This document shows positions 57,301 to 58,249 of a DNA stretch of 64,000 nucleotides, one piece after another. The translations under genes were made by a program, and so were the position numbers. Position 1 is the stretch's first letter, and each line of letters begins with the position of its first letter. A model generated the notes under the pieces. That model had not been told where the DNA came from. It worked only from the letters and a program-made list of their open reading frames with translations, and searched no databases. Origin of the DNA: Chaetoderma sp. LZ-2023a (taxonomy: Eukaryota > Mollusca > Caudofoveata > Chaetodermatida > Chaetodermatidae); NCBI GenBank assembly GCA_034401795.1, contig CM067366.1:72601040-72665039 (forward strand), given 5' to 3'.

Positions 57301-58133
57301 TCCAATGATAGGTGTTCAAATATAGTCTTCTCCTGCTCTGCAGATGGACATTTTCTATGAGAAAATTGAAACTTTCTAGAACAAATTTGAGGATTAAAGG
57401 GTTAAATAGTCAACATATCTTATAAATAAATCTCTTAATTTGATTGATTTTGCCGATTTCTCCAGTAACACCCTCATAAGCAATTTCTCGTAGAAACTGA
57501 CTCTGTGTAATCACGGTCTTGCAGAGTGATGCCTCTGGTGATTACGTGATTGCTAGTCACCGCCATAGCGGTGCCATCTGGTGAGTAAAACAAGCTAGGA
57601 ATTTATTCTCCTTGATCATTAGCCAGCCTGACTGGCATAAGATAAACACAGGAACCAAGCTCCAAGGAAACAGAGACTGCATTCAGTCATTAGTCCTTAT
57701 ATAAAGAAATTGTGATTGAAATCAGAAAATGTGGTTATATTATAGCATCATGGTCTGGATAATTAAATCCAAATGTGTTTGTTAGAATTACACAACATCT
57801 GGCCACGAATCCAGAGAATAATATTTACTAGTAGACTAAAAAACATTTTTAATTAGAGTCAGCCAGGGGTGTGACATTGCACAAATTGGAAAGATAGGAA
57901 TGGCAGGATCACTTGAACAAGAGGGCCACTATTATCCGCAGGGCTCTGGATGAAGGGGAAATTGTGTACATCTTATGCTCCAACATTGACAAACCTGAGC
58001 TTTTCATGCATAATTACACGTGTACTAACGAGCTGCTTACCTGGTAAGACTGCTGACAGTTTTCCACCTGAGTCTGATTGGTCGAGGCAAAATGTATTTG
58101 TCTTGACTTTATCTTCCTCATTAAACATGCGTT
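8825..58133 (-). CDS. Ten-m: Teneurin (Ten-m/Odz), internal 18 exons of a longer gene
   Basis: Teneurins are large type II membrane proteins that act as dimeric adhesion receptors in neural wiring. Eighteen exons can be joined on the minus strand, and every join keeps frame. Coding segments, 5' to 3': 58133-58041, 55442-55180, 54670-54550, 49364-49260, 37605-37411, 33697-33482, 27402-27220, 25444-25298, 24245-24038, 23356-23237, 20259-19983, 19191-18924, 18044-17904, 16747-16495, 15800-15565, 14910-14753, 13986-12912, 9075-8825. Domain order (FHPG segment, eight EGFs, transthyretin-like, FN-plug, NHL, YD start) matches vertebrate and fly teneurins as I remember them. About 1436 residues of the usual ~2700 are present. 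No start or stop codon lies in the window: the 5' part (cytoplasmic, membrane) and 3' part (rest of YD shell, ABD, Tox-GHH) are outside. No frame break was seen, so the gene looks functional. Confidence 0.97.
9118..9157. repeat. (ATT)n microsatellite next to the exon 18 acceptor
   Basis: An (ATT)n run about 40 bases upstream, in the transcript sense, of the exon 18 acceptor. It displaces the usual pyrimidine tract region. Confidence 0.85.
9158..10822. other. AT-rich intron 17, no gene
   Basis: AT-rich, unique-looking sequence. The motif AAGGGAGACAACTCT at 10286, of a kind I have seen in mollusc DNA, and the block GCTGAACAAGCACA near 10378 recur near 17129 and 20676, hinting at an old dispersed repeat. 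Confidence 0.4.
10823..10935. mobile_element. Family C, left half only
   Basis: From the AACACTCAAGCTGGCC arm through CCATTTGCAGACCAAGAGAA to the centre GAATGACTGGCTCG, where it stops. Confidence 0.7.
11679..11799. mobile_element. Family E fold-back element, short copy
   Basis: Starts CTGATGTCAATATT and ends AATGTTGACATCAG, inverted repeats that match at 13 of 14 positions. It lacks the inner stem of the 175-bp copy at 1456-1630. Confidence 0.7.
11922..12076. mobile_element. Family C, degenerate copy
   Basis: Both halves of the core remain (AATGACTAGCTCAATAACTG / AGCCAGTTATTCCA) with many substitutions. It looks old. Confidence 0.65.
12110..12470. repeat. Dispersed repeat (family H)
   Basis: Shares blocks with 55950-56230: a Cys/Gly-poor TCTGTTTGTCTG tract, CCGTTGAATGGAATTCATCC, CCGAACCATTGGACACAATT and TCATATGATTGC...CATTTACATG. 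The internal part is itself a ~170-bp near-duplication. No coding capacity seen. Confidence 0.5.
12480..12905. other. Intron just after exon 17
   Basis: AT-rich, nothing recognised. The GC donor of exon 17 lies at its right edge (12911-12910). Confidence 0.5.
12912..13986 (-). CDS. Ten-m: Teneurin exon 17: NHL end and YD shell start
   Basis: A large 1075-bp exon, acceptor TTTCTACTTAG, phase 0 in. It codes [46 protein letters not shown], the Cys loop [11 protein letters not shown] (vertebrate CDCKNDVNCNCY) and the last NHL blade. The first YD units follow: [29 protein letters not shown] and [20 protein letters not shown]. The best 3' end is CATG|GCAAGT at 12912, a GC donor. It gives phase 1, exactly what exon 18 needs (Asp codon G|AT). 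No GT donor in reach fits both phase and strength. Confidence 0.94.
14318..14410. mobile_element. Family B fold-back element
   Basis: TTGAATATTTTGAACCTAAT and the inverted CAATTTATTTTCAAAATATT surround a degenerate centre. Confidence 0.6.
14539..14712. mobile_element. Family C, shortened, beside exon 16
   Basis: Starts TTAACCCTTTAAG. The right half of the central stem is lost, but GGTCTGCAAATGGGCATTTG and CAAGACCACTGCGG remain. It ends 41 bases from the exon 16 end. Confidence 0.7.
14753..14910 (-). CDS. Ten-m: Teneurin exon 16: NHL propeller, third part
   Basis: A 158-bp exon, acceptor CTATTTACAG, donor AGAG|GTAGGT, phase 1 in and phase 0 out. It codes [34 protein letters not shown] and [12 protein letters not shown]. 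Vertebrate: [33 protein letters not shown] and PLSCDSSMDVAQ. A family C remnant ends about 40 bases past the donor. Confidence 0.95.
15120..15275. repeat. (TTGC/CTGC)n and (CGTT)n microsatellites
   Basis: Tetranucleotide runs TTGCTTGCTTGC, GCCTGCCTGC and TTCGTTCGTTCG, in intron 15. Confidence 0.85.
15302..15515. mobile_element. Family C copy beside exon 15
   Basis: Whole but diverged: GAGCCAGTCATTCCAGTGGT is intact in the right half, and the outer arm ends GGCCAGGTTAACCATT. Its edge is about 50 bases from exon 15. Confidence 0.7.
15565..15800 (-). CDS. Ten-m: Teneurin exon 15: NHL propeller, second part
   Basis: A 236-bp exon, acceptor AATCATTTAG, donor GAAAG|GTGGGT, phase 2 in and phase 1 out. 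It codes [40 protein letters not shown] and [15 protein letters not shown]. Vertebrate: [31 protein letters not shown] and ARCGDGGKAIDATLMSPRG. A family C copy ends about 50 bases past the donor. Confidence 0.96.
15872..16065. mobile_element. Family C, right arm truncated
   Basis: Starts TTAAACTCTTTAAC. The core is GGAATGGCTGGGTCGATAAC. Similarity fades after the right half of the stem. Confidence 0.65.
16495..16747 (-). CDS. Ten-m: Teneurin exon 14: NHL propeller, first part
   Basis: A 253-bp exon, acceptor ATATTACCCAG, donor ATGAG|GTAAGG, phase 1 in and phase 2 out. It codes [20 protein letters not shown] then [20 protein letters not shown], a typical NHL blade (vertebrate LLAPVALAVGIDGSLYVGDF). 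It ends SILEM at the point where vertebrate teneurins carry the optional seven-residue splice insert. Confidence 0.96.
16810..17022. mobile_element. Family C copy beside exon 14
   Basis: Starts 63 bases upstream (transcript sense) of the exon 14 acceptor. One side of the central stem is deleted (TAATTGAGCCAGTCATTCCA). The far arm is of the GAAAATTGGAATT type. Confidence 0.65.
17245..17472. mobile_element. Family C copy
   Basis: Both halves present: TGACTGGCTCGGTTACTGAG, GGCCTGCAAATGGACATTTC, ending GAAATGGTTAACC. Confidence 0.75.
17540..17685. repeat. CA-rich microsatellite
   Basis: Alternating purine-pyrimidine (CA)n, (CACG)n and ATGCACGC tract of about 145 bp in intron 13. It opens spurious Cys/Val frames on the minus strand. 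Confidence 0.85.
17904..18044 (-). CDS. Ten-m: Teneurin exon 13: FN-plug to NHL link
   Basis: A 141-bp exon, acceptor TTGTTTTCCAG, donor GGAAG|GTATGT, phase 1 at both ends. It codes [20 protein letters not shown] then [20 protein letters not shown]. The vertebrate counterpart is [20 protein letters not shown] and SNLGGWSLDKHHILNVKSG. A CA-rich microsatellite lies about 200 bases into the following intron. Confidence 0.96.
18306..18541. mobile_element. Family C copy, full length
   Basis: TTAACCCTCTAATGG to GAGGATTAAATGGTTAA, 236 bp. The centre is a long stem, TGTCTGGCTCGATAACCGAG then CCAGTCATTC. The two arms are of different types (see findings). Confidence 0.8.
18625..18854. mobile_element. 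Family C copy, full length
   Basis: TTAACCCGTTAACCC to GGCTTAAAGGGTTAA, 230 bp, only 84 bases beyond the previous copy and 69 bases past the exon 12 donor. Confidence 0.8.
18924..19191 (-). CDS. Ten-m: Teneurin exon 12: FN-plug domain
   Basis: A 268-bp exon, acceptor TTATTAACTCAG, donor TAGAG|GTAGGA, phase 0 in and phase 1 out. It codes [40 protein letters not shown] and [18 protein letters not shown]. Vertebrate teneurin reads LPGSNVKLRYLSSRTAGYKS, RVHLMVAVEGHLFQKSF and YTFIWDKTDAYGQRVYGL. In published structures this domain plugs the end of the YD barrel. Confidence 0.96.
19268..19435. repeat. 24-bp tandem repeat near the exon 12 acceptor
   Basis: Seven units of TTCAGCTGCAATGGTTCAGC plus AGTT, beginning about 77 bases upstream (transcript sense) of exon 12. 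Confidence 0.85.
19560..19672. mobile_element. Family B fold-back, 'GGATTGGAAG' subtype
   Basis: TTGAACATAATTGGATTGGA and its inverted partner TCCAATTATGTTCAAAATAT. The same subtype lies at 34463 and 63070. Confidence 0.75.
19803..19982 (-). repeat. Tandem copies of the exon 11 splice donor
   Basis: Nine units of 17-22 bp follow directly after exon 11. On the minus strand most read like CAGAATCTCAG|GTGTTCTGAA, the same as the exon end CAGAATCTCAG|GTATGT. GT is kept in all of them. Clear copies start, on the plus strand, near 19806, 19826, 19847, 19863, 19884, 19906 and 19928; those near 19944 and 19963 are weaker. Confidence 0.85.
19983..20259 (-). CDS. Ten-m: Teneurin exon 11: transthyretin-like domain end and FN-plug start
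   Basis: A 277-bp exon, acceptor TTGTTGTTAAG, donor CTCAG|GTATGT, phase 2 in and phase 0 out. It codes [37 protein letters not shown] and a conserved end STIIPESQ (vertebrate PIVPETQ). The last bases of the exon and the splice site recur as a short tandem array in the following intron. One copy, at 19887, is an in-frame alternative donor that would add 32 residues with no stop codon. A degenerate family C copy starts about 45 bases upstream of the acceptor. Confidence 0.95.
20306..20515. mobile_element. Family C, diverged, beside exon 11
   Basis: ATGGTCAAGTCGGCCC arm, core GGAATGACAGGCCCGATAAT, ending GATGCTGTTAACCA. Confidence 0.6.
20885..23025. mobile_element. Family F mollusc-type repeat, long copy (2.1 kb)
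   Basis: Begins CAGGCCCAAGGGCCTTAATG with CTCACCTGG and ends GGACGGACGAATGACGG ... GGTAGGTGAGCTAA, so the ends pair as in the short copy at 7093. It has about ten ~160-bp sub-repeats around CCAAGATGGC. A left section carries three AAAATTGATAGGGTTCTTC / AAGGACAAGCTCCCAC units. No protein coding seen. Confidence 0.75.
23237..23356 (-). CDS. Ten-m: Teneurin exon 10: transthyretin-like domain, first part
   Basis: A 120-bp exon, acceptor TTATTTACAG, donor GCTT|GTAAGT, phase 2 at both ends. It codes [20 protein letters not shown] then [12 protein letters not shown]. The vertebrate counterpart is [20 protein letters not shown] and KYGYTITRQDG. The domain has the carboxypeptidase-regulatory (transthyretin-like) fold in published teneurin structures. 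The split Ser codon at its start (AG|T) confirms the join with exon 9. Confidence 0.95.
23426..23674. mobile_element. Family C copy
   Basis: Core TGACTGGCTCCATAACCGAG with CCAGTCATACCA, arms GACCAAAGACAAGACT / AGTATTCTCTTTGGCC. It lies about 70 bases upstream of the exon 10 acceptor. Confidence 0.75.
23868..23990. mobile_element. Family C, core and right arm
   Basis: ACTTACCACTTGAATGACTA with AGCCAGTCATTTCA and TTGGCCAGCAAATGG, ending close to the exon 9 donor region. Confidence 0.6.
24038..24245 (-). CDS. Ten-m: Teneurin exon 9: Cys-rich linker after EGF8
   Basis: A 208-bp exon, acceptor TTTGAATGTAG, donor GAAAG|GTATAA, phase 1 in and phase 2 out. It codes [20 protein letters not shown], then [10 protein letters not shown] and [16 protein letters not shown]. 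The vertebrate match is [28 protein letters not shown] and SFYDRIKLL, close enough for an unambiguous call. A half copy of the family C palindrome lies about 50 bases inside the next intron. Confidence 0.96.
24372..24572 (-). mobile_element. Family D, partial reverse copy
   Basis: ATGTCATAATCAAAATATGT tail, a half B palindrome (ACAAATTAGTATCAAAATAT) and AATTGGGCGGG head. Confidence 0.5.
24781..25131. mobile_element. Two adjoining family C copies
   Basis: A right half (24781-24891, ending TTGACCATTAACC) runs into a fuller copy (24886-25131) with GGCTGGCTCGATAACAGAGC and a far arm ending GGTGTTAAATGG. Confidence 0.65.
25298..25444 (-). CDS. Ten-m: Teneurin exon 8: EGF repeat 8 and start of Cys-rich linker
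   Basis: A 147-bp exon, acceptor GTGTTTTCTAG, donor AACG|GTAAGT, phase 1 at both ends. It codes [20 protein letters not shown] then [12 protein letters not shown], with the longer third loop typical of teneurin EGF8. It continues [15 protein letters not shown], the counterpart of vertebrate VAMETSCADNKDNEGDG. A 52-bp minisatellite starts about 180 bases upstream of its acceptor. Confidence 0.96.
25548..25628. mobile_element. Family C, right end only
   Basis: TGGCCTGCAAATGGGCATTC to AAAACGGTTAACTCA. The next 52-bp array starts within its last bases. Confidence 0.55.
25620..26750. repeat. 52-bp minisatellite
   Basis: About 22 units of TTTAACTCAATATGGGTAGA, CCCAGCACGG and AGAGGTGAGTGGATGTTAGG TG. 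Single-base and 2-bp length variants recur. On the plus strand every unit has GAGAGGTGAGT, a near-perfect 5' splice site, but the gene here is on the minus strand. Confidence 0.93.
26760..27045. other. Intron 7, nothing recognised
   Basis: Unique-looking intron between the minisatellite and a family B element. Confidence 0.4.
27050..27150. mobile_element. Family B fold-back element
   Basis: ATTGAATATTTTGAAACTAA, a centre TGGAAGGCGTTGATGCC, and AATTTCAAAATATCCAACAG, a nearly complete hairpin. It lies about 70 bases past the exon 7 donor. Confidence 0.8.
27220..27402 (-). CDS. Ten-m: Teneurin exon 7: EGF repeats 6 and 7
   Basis: A 183-bp exon, acceptor TGTCCAATCAG, donor TTAG|GTATGT, phase 1 at both ends. 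It codes [19 protein letters not shown] (EGF6) and [19 protein letters not shown] (EGF7), ending GWNGKHCTL, the counterpart of vertebrate GWNGEHCTIG. The exon end falls at the position where vertebrate teneurins splice in a short alternative insert between EGF7 and EGF8. Confidence 0.96.
27410..27985. other. Intron 6, AT-rich
   Basis: Nothing recognised beyond AT-rich sequence. Confidence 0.4.
27990..28203. mobile_element. Family A fold-back, long copy
   Basis: A perfect stem TTGACTGAAAGTTGTTGGTG / CACCAACAACTTTCAGTCAA lies inside outer blocks AATAACTCTGAATATGCTGA and GCATTTGCAAAAACTCAGCA. It ends GGCAGACGGTTAAA. Confidence 0.8.
28300..28400. mobile_element. Family A fold-back, core only
   Basis: TGCTGAATATTTTGAAAAAG and AATACTTTCAGTCAAATCGT arms, 100 bases after the previous family A copy. 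Confidence 0.7.
28809..29034. mobile_element. Family C copy, full length
   Basis: Central stem CTGGAATGACTGGCTCGGTA then CCGAGCCAGTTATTCC. The far arm is GAATCAATTTGAGGCTTAAA. Confidence 0.75.
29189..29214. repeat. Poly-G run
   Basis: A run of G broken by one AGGT. It could form G-quadruplex structure on the plus strand. Confidence 0.85.
29300..32765. repeat. ~41-bp minisatellite array, 3.4 kb
   Basis: About 80 units of ACATGAGTCTTTATTGGGTA, TGGGATACGGGATGCTGAGA and G, with many 1-4 bp length variants (38-46 bp). Blocks of identical variants (for example units with GAGTCCTAATTGGG, or TGTGTGTC) recur in order, showing segmental duplication. Short frames on both strands ([10 protein letters not shown] on minus) are by-products. 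Confidence 0.93.
32766..33470. other. Intron 6, nothing recognised
   Basis: AT-rich sequence from the minisatellite to the exon 6 donor, with AGTTAGTACGTAGTTAGT-like short repeats near 33090. Confidence 0.4.
33482..33697 (-). CDS. Ten-m: Teneurin exon 6: EGF repeats 4 and 5
   Basis: A 216-bp exon, acceptor ACACCCCGCAG, donor ACAG|GTAATG, phase 1 at both ends. EGF4 is [19 protein letters not shown] with six cysteines. EGF5 is [20 protein letters not shown], again with Tyr replacing the third cysteine. This matches vertebrate EGF5 ([20 protein letters not shown]), the second dimerising module. Having both odd-cysteine modules implies a disulphide-linked homodimer here too. Confidence 0.96.
33964..34109. 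mobile_element. Family C, internal deletion
   Basis: The left core is missing. AGTCATTCCAGTAGC and GTCTTCTCTTGGCATACAAA remain, ending TTAAATGGATTAA. Confidence 0.6.
34165..34270. mobile_element. Family B fold-back element
   Basis: Ends in CAAATTAGTTTCAAAATATT and CAACAGAATATTCCTTACGT. The left arm is eroded by a T-run. Confidence 0.65.
34463..34560. mobile_element. Family B fold-back, 'GGATTGGAAG' subtype
   Basis: GTCTTCCAATCCAAATAAGT with TTCAAAATATTCAACAGAAC. The left arm is diverged. Confidence 0.6.
34615..34830. repeat. 20-bp tandem repeat
   Basis: About ten units of CACTGACCAACACTAATAGG, degenerating rightwards to CACTAAAAGGCACTCACC. Confidence 0.8.
35292..35534. mobile_element. Family C copy, full length
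   Basis: The core is an uninterrupted palindrome, GACAGGCTCGGTTATCGAGC then CAGTCATTCC. The right end is GATATGAGTGTTAAAGGGCT then TAA. A more decayed copy (about 35100-35260) precedes it. Confidence 0.78.
35540..36790. other. Intron 5, mixed low-complexity
   Basis: C-rich tract CACCCACCCTACCCCC at 35790-35880, and (CTGC)n at 36551-36603. A stretch near 36340-36420 (TTGAACCAAATCGGCCAAGT) recalls blocks of the family F repeats. No gene seen. Confidence 0.4.
36795..36895. mobile_element. Family A fold-back element
   Basis: GACTATTTTGAAAACAATAT with AATTGTTTTCAAAATATTCA and a GTTGCTGG / CCAACAGC centre. Confidence 0.7.
37047..37285. mobile_element. Family C copy, full length
   Basis: TTAACTCTTTAACGC to GAGGGTTAAAGGGTTAA, 239 bp. 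Core TGTCTGGCTCGATAACCGAG. It ends about 125 bases inside the intron after exon 5. Confidence 0.82.
37411..37605 (-). CDS. Ten-m: Teneurin exon 5: EGF repeats 2 and 3
   Basis: A 195-bp exon, acceptor TTTCATCTAG, donor GAAA|GTGAGT, phase 1 at both ends. EGF2 reads [19 protein letters not shown], with Tyr where an EGF module normally has its third cysteine. That leaves an unpaired Cys, as in vertebrate teneurin EGF2, where it makes the covalent dimer. EGF3 ([19 protein letters not shown]) has six cysteines. The frame stays open into the intron for about 45 proline-rich codons, but the strong GTGAGT donor marks the true end. Confidence 0.96.
37725..37815. mobile_element. Family C, left half
   Basis: TTTAACCATTGAAAATC through GTTTGCAGACCAAGAGAAGA to TTATCACTGGAA, then unrelated sequence. 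Confidence 0.6.
37988..38002. repeat. Poly-G run
   Basis: A G run followed by TATTGGGGTTGGGTGG, in unremarkable intron. Confidence 0.8.
38335..38430 (+). repeat. Segment resembling the LINE 3' end
   Basis: TGGATCCATCAGTTACATAC then TATGGACCCTATTGGCATTA is similar to 44601-44690 beyond the LINE ORF2 (TTGGATTCATCAGCTCCATA...ATGG...TTGGCATCGA). It may be the tail of an older, truncated copy standing just upstream. Confidence 0.4.
38658..40425 (+). pseudogene. LINE ORF1: coiled coil, SGNH-esterase-like domain, zinc knuckle
   Basis: Read in pieces. 38658-38841 gives an acidic N-terminus. 38840-39070 contains [16 protein letters not shown], a motif I associate with invertebrate LINE ORF1. 39135-39617 has a short coiled coil ([20 protein letters not shown]). 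39780-40326 looks like the SGNH/GDSL esterase of CR1-type ORF1, starting [17 protein letters not shown] and ending [21 protein letters not shown]...C and [12 protein letters not shown] zinc-knuckle pair follows, with a stop between the two knuckles. At least four frame breaks. Confidence 0.7.
40870..41190. repeat. (GCT)n/(GAT)n microsatellite inside the LINE
   Basis: GCTGCTGTTGCTG and GATGATGATGATG tracts, with a ~130-bp duplication (TACTACTGTTGATAATACTG / TACTACTGTTGATAATATTG) between ORF1 and the endonuclease. Confidence 0.85.
41350..42250 (+). pseudogene. LINE AP-endonuclease domain
   Basis: Starts with [14 protein letters not shown]...LLPKMTEI. Then follow [18 protein letters not shown], the metal-binding [27 protein letters not shown] and the conserved ALSDHYPIF box. 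The frame is broken by stops (for example after GNTK) and shifts. Confidence 0.85.
42280..44577 (+). pseudogene. LINE reverse transcriptase and C-terminal region
   Basis: Fingers: [16 protein letters not shown] (interrupted by the nested insertion), then [20 protein letters not shown]. Palm at 43430-44071: motif [16 protein letters not shown], motif [21 protein letters not shown], and motif [11 protein letters not shown] with the second catalytic Asp changed to Asn. The thumb and C-terminus carry [14 protein letters not shown] and [15 protein letters not shown]. The region ends with a stop at 44577. Several stops and frameshifts make it inactive. Confidence 0.88.
42757..43135. mobile_element. 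379-bp insertion in the LINE with 15-bp target-site duplication
   Basis: TTTTCTTAAAATTGC occurs at 42742-42756 and exactly again at 43136-43150, and the reverse transcriptase sequence resumes across it. The insert has no recognisable ORF. Its right half has about seven spaced repeats of TTTTTGGCGGTGC type. A target duplication of 15 bp suggests a LINE-mobilised (SINE-like) element, but no tRNA-type A/B box was recognised. Confidence 0.8.
44620..44680. repeat. Two poly-C runs
   Basis: C runs at about 44621-44633 and 44661-44677 in the LINE 3' region, CCTTGGCATC between. Confidence 0.85.
44910..45020. mobile_element. Family B fold-back, diverged
   Basis: TCTGTTGAGTATTTTGTGTT with AGTCTCAACTATTCAATGGC. 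The centre is GCCATTGCTGCATAAGGTAG. Confidence 0.55.
45085..45200. repeat. (TA)n and (TGCG)n microsatellites
   Basis: TATATATATATATATATA at 45088, and GTGTGCGTGCGTGCGTG from 45130. Confidence 0.85.
45274..45319. repeat. (ATT)n microsatellite
   Basis: About 15 ATT units. Confidence 0.9.
45362..45480. mobile_element. Family B fold-back element
   Basis: GTAGAATATTTTGAAATGGG and TTAGTCTCAACACATTCAAC arms, then GAATGTTCCTTTCATTATGA, the flank common to family B. Confidence 0.6.
45532..45871. mobile_element. Compound of two family C copies
   Basis: TTAACCCTTTACTGG starts a copy whose far arm runs straight into a second core (GACCAAAAGAGCACC...TGTCTGGCTCGCTTATCGAG). The end is TTAAAGGGTTAA at 45860-45871. 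One copy has landed in, or recombined with, another. Confidence 0.72.
45880..46450. other. Intron 4, nothing recognised
   Basis: Mixed-composition intron with a short CCCACCCCTAC tract. No coding evidence. Confidence 0.4.
46456..46697. mobile_element. Family C copy, full length
   Basis: TTAACACTTCAACACTC to GAGAGTTAAAGGGTTTAA, 242 bp. Core ATGACTGGCTTGGTTATCGA with both long arms. Confidence 0.8.
46998..47095. mobile_element. Family B fold-back element
   Basis: CTGTTGAATAATTTGAAATT with CTAATTAATGTCAAAATATT. Centre GAAGACATTGCTGTC. Confidence 0.65.
47095..47685. other. Intron 4 with a family D fragment
   Basis: TTGACGTCATATGACATCAT...GATGATGTCATAATC at 47415-47470 resembles the family D tail. 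Otherwise nothing recognised. Confidence 0.4.
47688..47905. mobile_element. Family C, diverged copy
   Basis: Arms CACAAATTTGTTCAAGAAAA and GATCTGCAAATGGACATTTC. The core is weakened (TGACTGGCTTTGTTATTTAG). Confidence 0.65.
48295..48500. mobile_element. Family A fold-back, long copy
   Basis: Outer block CCTGCCTGCTGAATTTATGC, stem AATTTGACTGAAATTTGTTG / CAACAACTTTCAGTCAAATT, outer block GGTCCAGAGTTATTGCC. Confidence 0.75.
48505..49255. other. Intron 4 beside exon 4
   Basis: A GTGTGTGCATGCG alternating tract at 48990-49040, otherwise unique sequence. The exon 4 donor lies at its right edge. Confidence 0.4.
49260..49364 (-). CDS. Ten-m: Teneurin exon 4: EGF repeat 1
   Basis: A 105-bp exon, acceptor TATGGTTACAG, donor AAAC|GTAAGT, phase 1 at both ends. 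It codes one EGF module, [20 protein letters not shown] then PGYTGWDC, with all six cysteines. It aligns with vertebrate DCPRNCHGNGECVSGVCHC. The exon is symmetric, so skipping it would keep frame. The following intron is the longest fully contained one (11.6 kb) and holds the LINE. Confidence 0.96.
49413..49642. mobile_element. Family C copy beside exon 4
   Basis: Starts TTAACCCTTCAATGG, 49 bases upstream (transcript sense) of the exon 4 acceptor. Part of the central loop is deleted (GGCTCGGATATCGATTCCAG). Confidence 0.72.
49690..49835. repeat. ~20-bp tandem repeat
   Basis: About seven units of type CACGATAATGTGTCCGT. Confidence 0.75.
49930..50335 (+). mobile_element. Family D element, forward
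   Basis: Head AGTTTTAGCTATGCCCCGCC, block CTCACTATCAATTTCCAGAA, a shortened B palindrome (50065-50145), ACAATTCGTACAACAACGCT, and a TGACGTCATATG-rich tail ending GATAAACTGGAAAGC. Confidence 0.7.
50572..50665. mobile_element. Family A fold-back, diverged
   Basis: TGAATATTTTGCAAACAATT with CAGTCAAACTGTTTACAAAC. Centre GGCCGGAAATTGTTGCTGCC. Confidence 0.65.
50670..51970. other. Intron 3, no gene supported
   Basis: A 105-codon plus-strand frame (50728-51045) shows no family and is not supported as a gene. A G-rich tract (GTGTGGGGGGGGGAGGGG) lies at about 51398-51475, followed by GGGATATA-type repeats. Confidence 0.4.
51972..52355 (-). mobile_element. Family D element, reverse, most complete copy
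   Basis: Starts CAATGGAGAAGTCCAGTTTA and ends TAAAATTAGATTACTCCATT. AATGGAG at one end pairs with CTCCATT at the other, giving short terminal inverted repeats and a length near 384 bp. A B palindrome lies at 52165-52250. Confidence 0.72.
53050..53150. mobile_element. Family B fold-back element
   Basis: GTTGGAATATTTTGAAATTA with GTGAAATTAGTTTCAAAATA. Centre GGGAGCGGTTGCTGCC. Confidence 0.7.
53404..53583. mobile_element. Family C, centre-left deletion
   Basis: TTAACTCTTTAACCCTC and TTAAAGGGTTAA ends are intact. The left half of the core is lost between GAGAAATG and TTATCGAGCC. The two outer arms are near-perfect complements (CATATCAGCCAAAAACGGCT / GGCTGATATGAG). Confidence 0.78.
53708..54010 (+). 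mobile_element. Family D element, forward, shortened
   Basis: Head CTCACTAGCTAAGCTCCACC, GATCGATCGATCCCTGACTC, only the right half of B (CAAATTAGTTTCAAAATATT), and the tail with GATGGATGGATAAACTGG. Confidence 0.68.
54045..54190. mobile_element. Family C, degenerate
   Basis: CATTTGCAGACCAAAAAAAA, ACCAGTCATTCGAATGGTAA, and TAGTCTTCTCTTCGTATGCA. Confidence 0.6.
54278..54515. mobile_element. Family C copy, full length, beside exon 3
   Basis: TTAACCCTTTCGTG to ATTAAAGGGTTAA, 238 bp. It ends 34 bases past the exon 3 donor. Confidence 0.8.
54550..54670 (-). CDS. Ten-m: Teneurin exon 3: beta-rich segment before EGF1
   Basis: A 121-bp exon, acceptor TTTTTTTACAG, donor CACG|GTAAGC, phase 0 in and phase 1 out. 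It codes [19 protein letters not shown] followed by [20 protein letters not shown]. The vertebrate counterpart runs [21 protein letters not shown]. With the last two residues of exon 2 the first Arg completes a second R-A-K-R furin-type motif. A family C palindrome starts only 34 bases inside the following intron. Confidence 0.95.
54790..55160. repeat. (CAC/ACC)n low-complexity tract
   Basis: About 370 bp of CACCACCAC-type sequence. In the transcript sense it is GTG/GGT-rich, starting about 20 bases after the exon 2 donor, and ends with (AAT)n. Confidence 0.85.
55180..55442 (-). CDS. Ten-m: Teneurin exon 2: conserved FHPG ectodomain segment and furin-type site
   Basis: A 263-bp exon, acceptor CTTTCTCACAG, donor AAAG|GTAGGA, leaving in phase 0. 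It codes [19 protein letters not shown], then a [18 protein letters not shown] stretch and [17 protein letters not shown]. This closely matches vertebrate teneurin FHPGKRQQHTIPPAVFW and LPPSHAQYDFMERLDGK. NFT is a potential N-glycosylation site. The exon ends in [13 protein letters not shown] fits the furin rule R-X-K/R-R and lies where vertebrate teneurin-2 has RERR. The intron after the donor is GTG-rich. Confidence 0.95.
55520..55620. mobile_element. Family B fold-back, truncated
   Basis: TGTGGAATATTTTGGGACTT, GGAAGACATTGCTGCCTG, then AAGTATTCAACAGAACATCT with most of the right arm lost. Confidence 0.55.
55620..57165. other. Intron 1 with a family H repeat
   Basis: 55950-56230 shares blocks with 12110-12470 (AACGGTTTGGTGGAATTCAA, CATATGATTGCTGACAGCAA, GCGGAATTCAAGCAAATTTT). 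The rest is unrecognised. Confidence 0.45.
57172..57405. mobile_element. Family C copy, full length
   Basis: AAGGGTCAAGTGGCCAAAAC arm, core with an extra duplication (GAATGACTGACTGGCTTGAT), ending TTAAAGGGTTAA. Confidence 0.75.
58041..58133 (-). CDS. Ten-m: Teneurin exon 1 of window: juxtamembrane segment
   Basis: A 93-bp exon with a good acceptor (TTTGTGTTTCAG) and donor (CCAG|GTAAGC). It codes about 30 residues including [20 protein letters not shown], with one cysteine. It enters with two bases of a split codon and leaves in phase 1, which joins exon 2 exactly (P-G-S-L-P-S-D). I do not recognise this segment in other teneurins. Its place directly before the FHPG segment implies the linker between membrane and ectodomain. 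The call rests on splice signals and phase fit, not on homology. Confidence 0.7.
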
Positions 58134-58151
58134 CTGAAACACAAAGCAAAA

Positions 58152-58225
58152 GTACACTAATTTGACTGGGAGCTGTTGCCACATCATGTTCCAGTTCACT
58201 TACTTTCAAAATATTCGGTGATTGA
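58152..58225. mobile_element. Family B fragment
   Basis: CTAATTTGACTGGGAGCTGT then CACTTACTTTCAAAATATTC, about 20 bases upstream of the acceptor of window exon 1. Confidence 0.55.
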
Positions 58226-58249
58226 GATAATGATATTTCATGGGCTAAA

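Noticed and set aside
57450-57590. Minus-strand frame [16 protein letters not shown] as an exon
   Set aside because: No good donor. The stretch is partly palindromic (GTAATCAC / GTGATTAC) and looks repeat-derived.
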